From Pelobates cultripes (Eukaryota > Chordata > Amphibia > Anura > Pelobatidae): 64,000 bases of DNA. Location of the stretch: contig OW240916.1 in assembly GCA_933207985.1 (NCBI GenBank), positions 82,786,700-82,850,699 of the forward strand. The letters run 5' to 3'. Made by a program: the position numbers and the translations under genes. A model generated the notes under the pieces. It did not search any database and had not been told where the DNA came from. It worked only from the letters and a program-made list of their open reading frames with translations. Below, in pieces: positions 59,799-64,000 of the stretch (position 1 is its first letter; each line of letters opens with the position of its first letter).

Positions 59799-60811
59799 AT
59801 AGTTGCTTATTTTTCTCGTTTTTTTTAATAGCGATTTTTGAGCTGTTCTTGCTGGAGCTCAGCTTTTTTTTAAGAATTTTTTTTTTTTTTTTTACCAGAA
59901 CACAGAAAATAGAGTGTATTAAAAAACTTTAGGGAAATTCTATAAACTCCATATTTTACACATGTTCTAACACTGAATGAAAATCCCTGAATTTGGGCCA
60001 TAATTGCAATTCTGATATTCACTAAACACAATTCATGGTTCAAAACCCATCTGTTTCCATCAATTTGATGTTGGCAAAAATTTTTTAAAAAAATGAACAG
60101 AGAAATGGTCCATATCACATAAAAAGTATAGCATAAGAAACGGCCACCCAGCGATATGGTCCCTCCTATTTTCTCACTACATATGTAGTGGTATATGGCT
60201 TATCAAAAAGTGGTTTGGCAGCTGGGACTGCCCTCCATCCCCTGGACTGGGGAAGGGAAGACATGTTCTGTGGTGTTCCCTGTTCCCTCACCTAATGTGC
60301 AAGTGATGGGGTTTTGACATATGGATGGGCAACTGTGGCTTGAATGTTTAATATTAGAAAATCCTAGGATCTCCTAAACCCTAGAAGAAGATTAGCACAA
60401 TAGTTTTCCCTTTTGTCTTATCCAAGCAAGAAGGTCAGTTGAGTTTTTTTTTTATAATCGTAAGGGTCCAATGGGCCTACATCCCTATAGAGGGTCCACC
60501 ACAATGTATGGTACGCCTAATCCCAGCCCATGAAATACTATGGTAAAGAATAACCGTATCTTCTGTTCACGCAATAAAAATTTGCAAAACAACTTTAAAG
60601 GAAGACAGAAAAACAGACCGCACAATAAAAACATGGATCCATCCAACCCAATGGCTTGGGCATCGTGTGGACTATACATTCTTAAATGATTCCTGAGCTT
60701 GCTTGGTTATACTTGCTGATTCAGATGAGCTCCGATTCCTATCTGTGAAGATATTATTACTGTGCAATTTCTTAGTAACAAATAATTGAATGGAAGCTGC
60801 TCACTGGCAAA

Positions 60812-61185
60812 TACACTGATCAGCCACAATATTAAAATCACCTGCCTCGTATTGAGAGGCCCCCTTGTGCTGCCAAAAGAGCTCTGATGCGTCGAGGCAT
60901 GGACTCCACAAAACCCCAGAACACGTCCTGTGGTATCATTCACCAAGATGTTTACAGCAGATCCTTTAAGTCCAGCAAGTTATGAGGTGGGGCCTCCATG
61001 GATCCCAACTGGATTGAGATCTGGGGAATTTGGAGACCAAGGCAACACCTTGAACTTTTTGCCATGTTCATCAACCTAATCCTGAACAATTTTTGCAGTG
61101 TGGCAGGGTGAATTTTCCTGCTGAAAGAGGCCACTGCCATGAGGGGTGTATGTGGTCTGCAACAATCTGCAGTCATGCCAAGTGC
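60812..61185 (-). repeat. Conserved vertebrate interspersed repeat
   Basis: It contains CACTGATCAGCCACAATATT, GTCGAGGCATGGACTCCACA, GGATTGAGATCTGGGGAATT and GTGTGGCAGGG, which I recognise from repeats widely spread in fish and frog genomes. The family name is not certain. A decayed minus-strand frame is present, with stops. It breaks off where unrelated sequence begins near 61185. Confidence 0.6.
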
Positions 61186-61297
61186 AACATATTAAAGGGC
61201 ATAGCTCTCGTTTTATCTAGATTGATTTTATACCCTGAAAGGGTCCTGAATTGAGAAAGCAGGTCAAATACTGTGGAGAAAATCATCCCACCTATTG

Positions 61298-61830
61298 TTA
61301 AAGGGACACTATGGTCACCAGAACAACTACAGCTTATTGAATTTGTTCTGGTGAGTAAAATCAGTCCCTTCAGGCTTTTTGCAGTAAACACTATGTTTTC
61401 AGAGAAAATGCAGTGTTTACAGCCTAGTGATAACTCCATTGGCCACTCCTCAGATGGCTACTAGAGGTGCTTCCCTCTGCATGAAGATACTAAACTTTCC
61501 TCAGAGATGCATTGATTCAATGCTTCTCTGTGAGGAGATGCTGATTGGTCAGGGCTGTGTTTGGCTTGTGCTGGCTCTGTCCCAGATCTGCCTCCTTGTC
61601 AGTCTTAGCCAATCCTATGGGAAATCATTGTGACTGTCTCAGAGAATCACTTCTGATGATGTCAGCCAAGCAGGCAGATGAGGAGCAGAGCCAGCAGCTG
61701 CAAACTTAAATTCAAGTAAGAGTTTACTATATTTAGAGAGGCAAGGGGGCCAGGGGGCATAGAGGGTGGTTTTAACACTATAATGTCAGGAATGCATGTT
61801 TGTGTTCCTGACCCTATAGTTTTCCTTTAA
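61298..61830 (+). mobile_element. Complete TTAA-flanked MITE (T2/Kolobok-like)
   Basis: TTAA lies at 61298-61301 and 61827-61830. The left end is AAGGGACACTATGGTCACC. The right 59 bp form a separate hairpin module with its own TTAA (from 61772), nearly the same as the stand-alone hairpin 7201-7259. The inner GATTGGTCAGGGCTGTGTT and GTAAACACTATGTTTTCAG segments match 56820-57287. Confidence 0.85.
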
Positions 61831-62527
61831 ACCTTTAATATCAGCATTCTGTCTTATTGAATTGGAAAGGGGTTCTAGGGATAGGGAGAAAACAACACTG
61901 GATACAGGGAAGAAAGTTCTGGTTGTACCCTGGATTACAATTTGTGTTCTGGAATTAAAAGGCTTGATTAACTTTACTAAATTGCTGAGGACAACACAAA
62001 TGATCAAGCAAGCTAAATAAATATGGCTACTGTACTTTGTCAAATACCTTATCTGTGTCTAGGGATAAGACCAGAGAAGGTACCCCTAGTTTGACAACTT
62101 TGATATTTTTACCCCGAGTTTTCTCGGTTATGGATTTCATACACATAAATTCTGGGTTTATTGACTTCCTGTCAGTGCTTTCAATGCTCTCTTTCTCTGT
62201 TATACCTGTTGTTCATGGTCCAGAACAGTTTAGATTATATCACTTTGTATTTAAATGTAATAATGATAATTTGACTACAGCCAAAGAAAGTTCTTCTACA
62301 AAAAAAAGTTTCATATAGTTACCCTTGGTGTCTTGCTGCAAAGAAACCTTGTAATTTGGGAACTTTCAGATATAATGTAGTTTTTATGTGTTCCTAATAA
62401 AATAGCTATCCCTGGAAGTAATTCCTAATCATGCCTCATATCCATTGTGCAAGCTCTATCATGCAGAGCAACATGTGTGTCTGTGTATATGTCACATTTA
62501 TGTTGCATTGCACAGCAATAGGGGAAT

Positions 62528-64000
62528 TTAAAGCGGCACTGTCATGGCCGCATCCGTTTAGTTTTTTTTAACCCGACTCTAGTACATCTAATAGCCCCCA
62601 TGGTCACCCCCAAATTCCCCTAAGCCCCCCATATTACCTATATTTAATGTGTATTTTCAGCTCTGACCTAGGTCCTGGGCGCCACCATCTTTGTGTGGGT
62701 AGATGAAATCACTGTCCGACAAGTCATCTGCCCACACTAGATAGTGCTGTGAAATTCCCGTGCATGCCAAGTTGGCATTTGTACGTGAATTTCGACTATT
62801 CATTCATTTGTCAGAAAGACGAACAAATAGAAATTTTAAACGATTAAACAAAGACCGAATGTCGGTGTTCTTTTATTACAAGGAGGTTGCTGCCAGCTCG
62901 CAGCTCCCTCCTTGTAATATGTAAAAATAGAAGCGTCAGGGTGCTATGCTCCCCGCCACTTCATAACTCCCCCACATGTCCTCCCACACTATATGGGGGT
63001 CAATATGACCCCATAATAGCACAAGGGAGATTAAAATCTCCTGAATGCCCTTACTCGCTATGCCGTGAGTAGGAGCATGTCACCTAAACAGTGAGCAGCC
63101 TGTGCCTGCTTACTGTTGTGAACCCCCATCTATTAACTAGCCCCCCCATCTATTAAAAAAGCCCCCCCCCCCACCTATCTATTATAGGTCCTCCCCCATT
63201 GTTAGGGCCCTCACTTGCTGCTCATGGGTGGGGGCGAGAGGGGCCGGGACAATAGGTCCCCCTTCCCTATTTTATCTTAGGGCCCCCACCCAACGCTCAT
63301 GGGTGGGGGCCATGGGGAGACACTTATGTAGTTTAGTGGCCTCCACTCGCGGTGTACAAGTGGTTGCTCGAGGGGGGGACACTATGCCACAAAGGGTCAC
63401 TTTATTAGAGGCGTGAGGGGGTCGGCATAGCGTGTAGGGGCAGATTAATTACTAATACTAAGTAATTTTTACTTAGTTTTAGTAAAGTTGGCTGAAAGAC
63501 CAATTTTGGTCTTTCAGCCTTGTAGTAGATAGCTCCCTAATACCATGGGAATTAGGGAGCTATTTACTATGCGGCTGCAAGATGCAGCCGCGGCACAAAT
63601 AGGATCGCAATTTCATTCATTTAAATGAAATTCCGATCTATACAGAAACAACCGAATGCCATTCTAACACGAATGAGCAAACTGTTCATTCTGTTAGAGG
63701 GAATTCGGTAGTTTCGCCAGCATCCTATCTATATGACCGGACGCTGGCGAATAGTGAAAGGAGGCATCGTGACATCAGGTGAGAATTGTGGGGAAATTCC
63801 TTTGACCATGAGAAGTGGGTCAAAGCTGGTCAAGCGTAGGAAACCTCCATAAGACAAAATAGTCGATACTTTGTCTTATGTTTTAAAGAAAACTAGAGCA
63901 GACAGGAAAAAAAGAAAAACAGATCCTGAGAGAGGGAGAGAAGTGGAAAAGATTGGACAAAGGTAAGTTCAACATGACATATGTATCATTAGTACAATAA
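62528..64000 (+). mobile_element. TTAA-ended hairpin-rich element, copy B (runs off window)
   Basis: It starts TTAAAGCGGCACTGTCATGG like copy A. Perfect inverted repeats lie at 62874-62886/62907-62919 (13 bp), 63490-63502/63507-63519 (13 bp), 63529-63541/63551-63563 (13 bp), 63571-63579/63583-63591 (9 bp), 63604-63617/63625-63638 (14 bp, one mismatch), 63713-63721/63743-63751 (9 bp) and 63848-63858/63870-63880 (11 bp). The GC-rich minisatellite at 63207-63335 is shared with 3843-4072. No transposase is seen before the window end. Confidence 0.65.
63207..63335. repeat. GC-rich minisatellite inside copy B
   Basis: Two units with TTAGGGCCC, CTCATGGGTGGGGGC and GACAATAGGTCCCCC, as at 3843-4072. 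Confidence 0.8.

Larger units (their letters stand above)
18696..64000 (+). other. tpm4: tpm4 intron 2 (5' part, incomplete)
   Basis: No sequence resembling tropomyosin exon 3 (the AEGEVAALNRRIQ-type peptide) or an alternative internal first exon for short isoforms was found by eye. The intron therefore appears longer than 45.3 kb. Almost all of its recognisable content is repeats listed separately. Stretches in which I see nothing classifiable include 18696-19365, 20060-20840, 22440-23480, 24836-25333, 26331-26760, 26980-27415, 30390-30860, 31200-31980, 35340-38700, 39480-40090, 41640-42800, 45110-45690, 45800-46310, 48600-49200, 53640-54982 and 59900-60810. Confidence 0.65.

Noticed and set aside
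59393..59802. Plus-strand frames opposite L1 ORF1
   Set aside because: They are antisense shadows of the ORF1 relic.

Overview
The window looks like a piece of an anuran (frog or toad) nuclear chromosome, most of it inside one large intron-rich gene. This rests on three things: a tropomyosin gene split by vertebrate-type introns, dense families of interspersed repeats of the kind common in frog genomes (TTAA-flanked elements starting TTAAAGGGACACTATAG, short hAT elements, L2/CR1/L1 LINEs), and abundant (TA)n, (CA)n and minisatellite DNA. Species cannot be named from the sequence. No bacterial or viral operon, CRISPR array, rRNA or tRNA gene was seen.

Host gene. The only host coding sequence I can support is the start of a tropomyosin gene, best matched to tpm4, on the + strand. 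Exon 1 is at 9999-10112 and encodes residues 1-38 including the start codon. Exon 2 is at 18570-18695 and encodes residues 39-80. Both have clean GT/AG splice sites in phase 0. A perfect CArG box, CCAAT boxes and a TATA-like element lie within 270 bp upstream of the ATG. Exon 3 was not found, so intron 2 runs off the window and exceeds 45 kb.

Layout. 1-7800 is upstream flank: CA-rich DNA, TTAA-type elements, a chain of perfect hairpins (4320-4932), an L1 3' fragment (5153-6827) and a Tc1/mariner end. 7819-8883 is a complete hAT element just upstream of the promoter. Intron 1 (10113-18569) has few repeats. Intron 2 (from 18696) is crowded. It holds many TTAA-flanked elements and several non-autonomous hAT elements with 8-bp target duplications (25342-26322, 27867-28002, 29183-29319, 33312-35043, 38706-39472, 42813-43822, 54991-58016). 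It also holds a CR1-like LINE relic (32160-32730), a tyrosine-recombinase relic (47144-47434), a rearranged Ty3/gypsy element with integrase upstream of reverse transcriptase (51189-53251), an L1 ORF1 relic (58565-59798), a degenerate telomere-like block (44740-44856) and a second hairpin-rich element (62528 to the window end).

Most notable signals. (1) Two related TTAA-ended elements are built from chains of perfect hairpins. (2) Most of the longer hAT elements carry an internal tandem repeat, and two of them carry a minisatellite that flips orientation. (3) A gypsy element has the unusual IN-before-RT order, and its internal segment is inverted between its LTRs. (4) A 53-bp perfect direct repeat brackets the region with a tyrosine-recombinase fragment. 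The mobile elements do not work together with the host gene in any way the sequence shows; they are insertions in its flank and introns.
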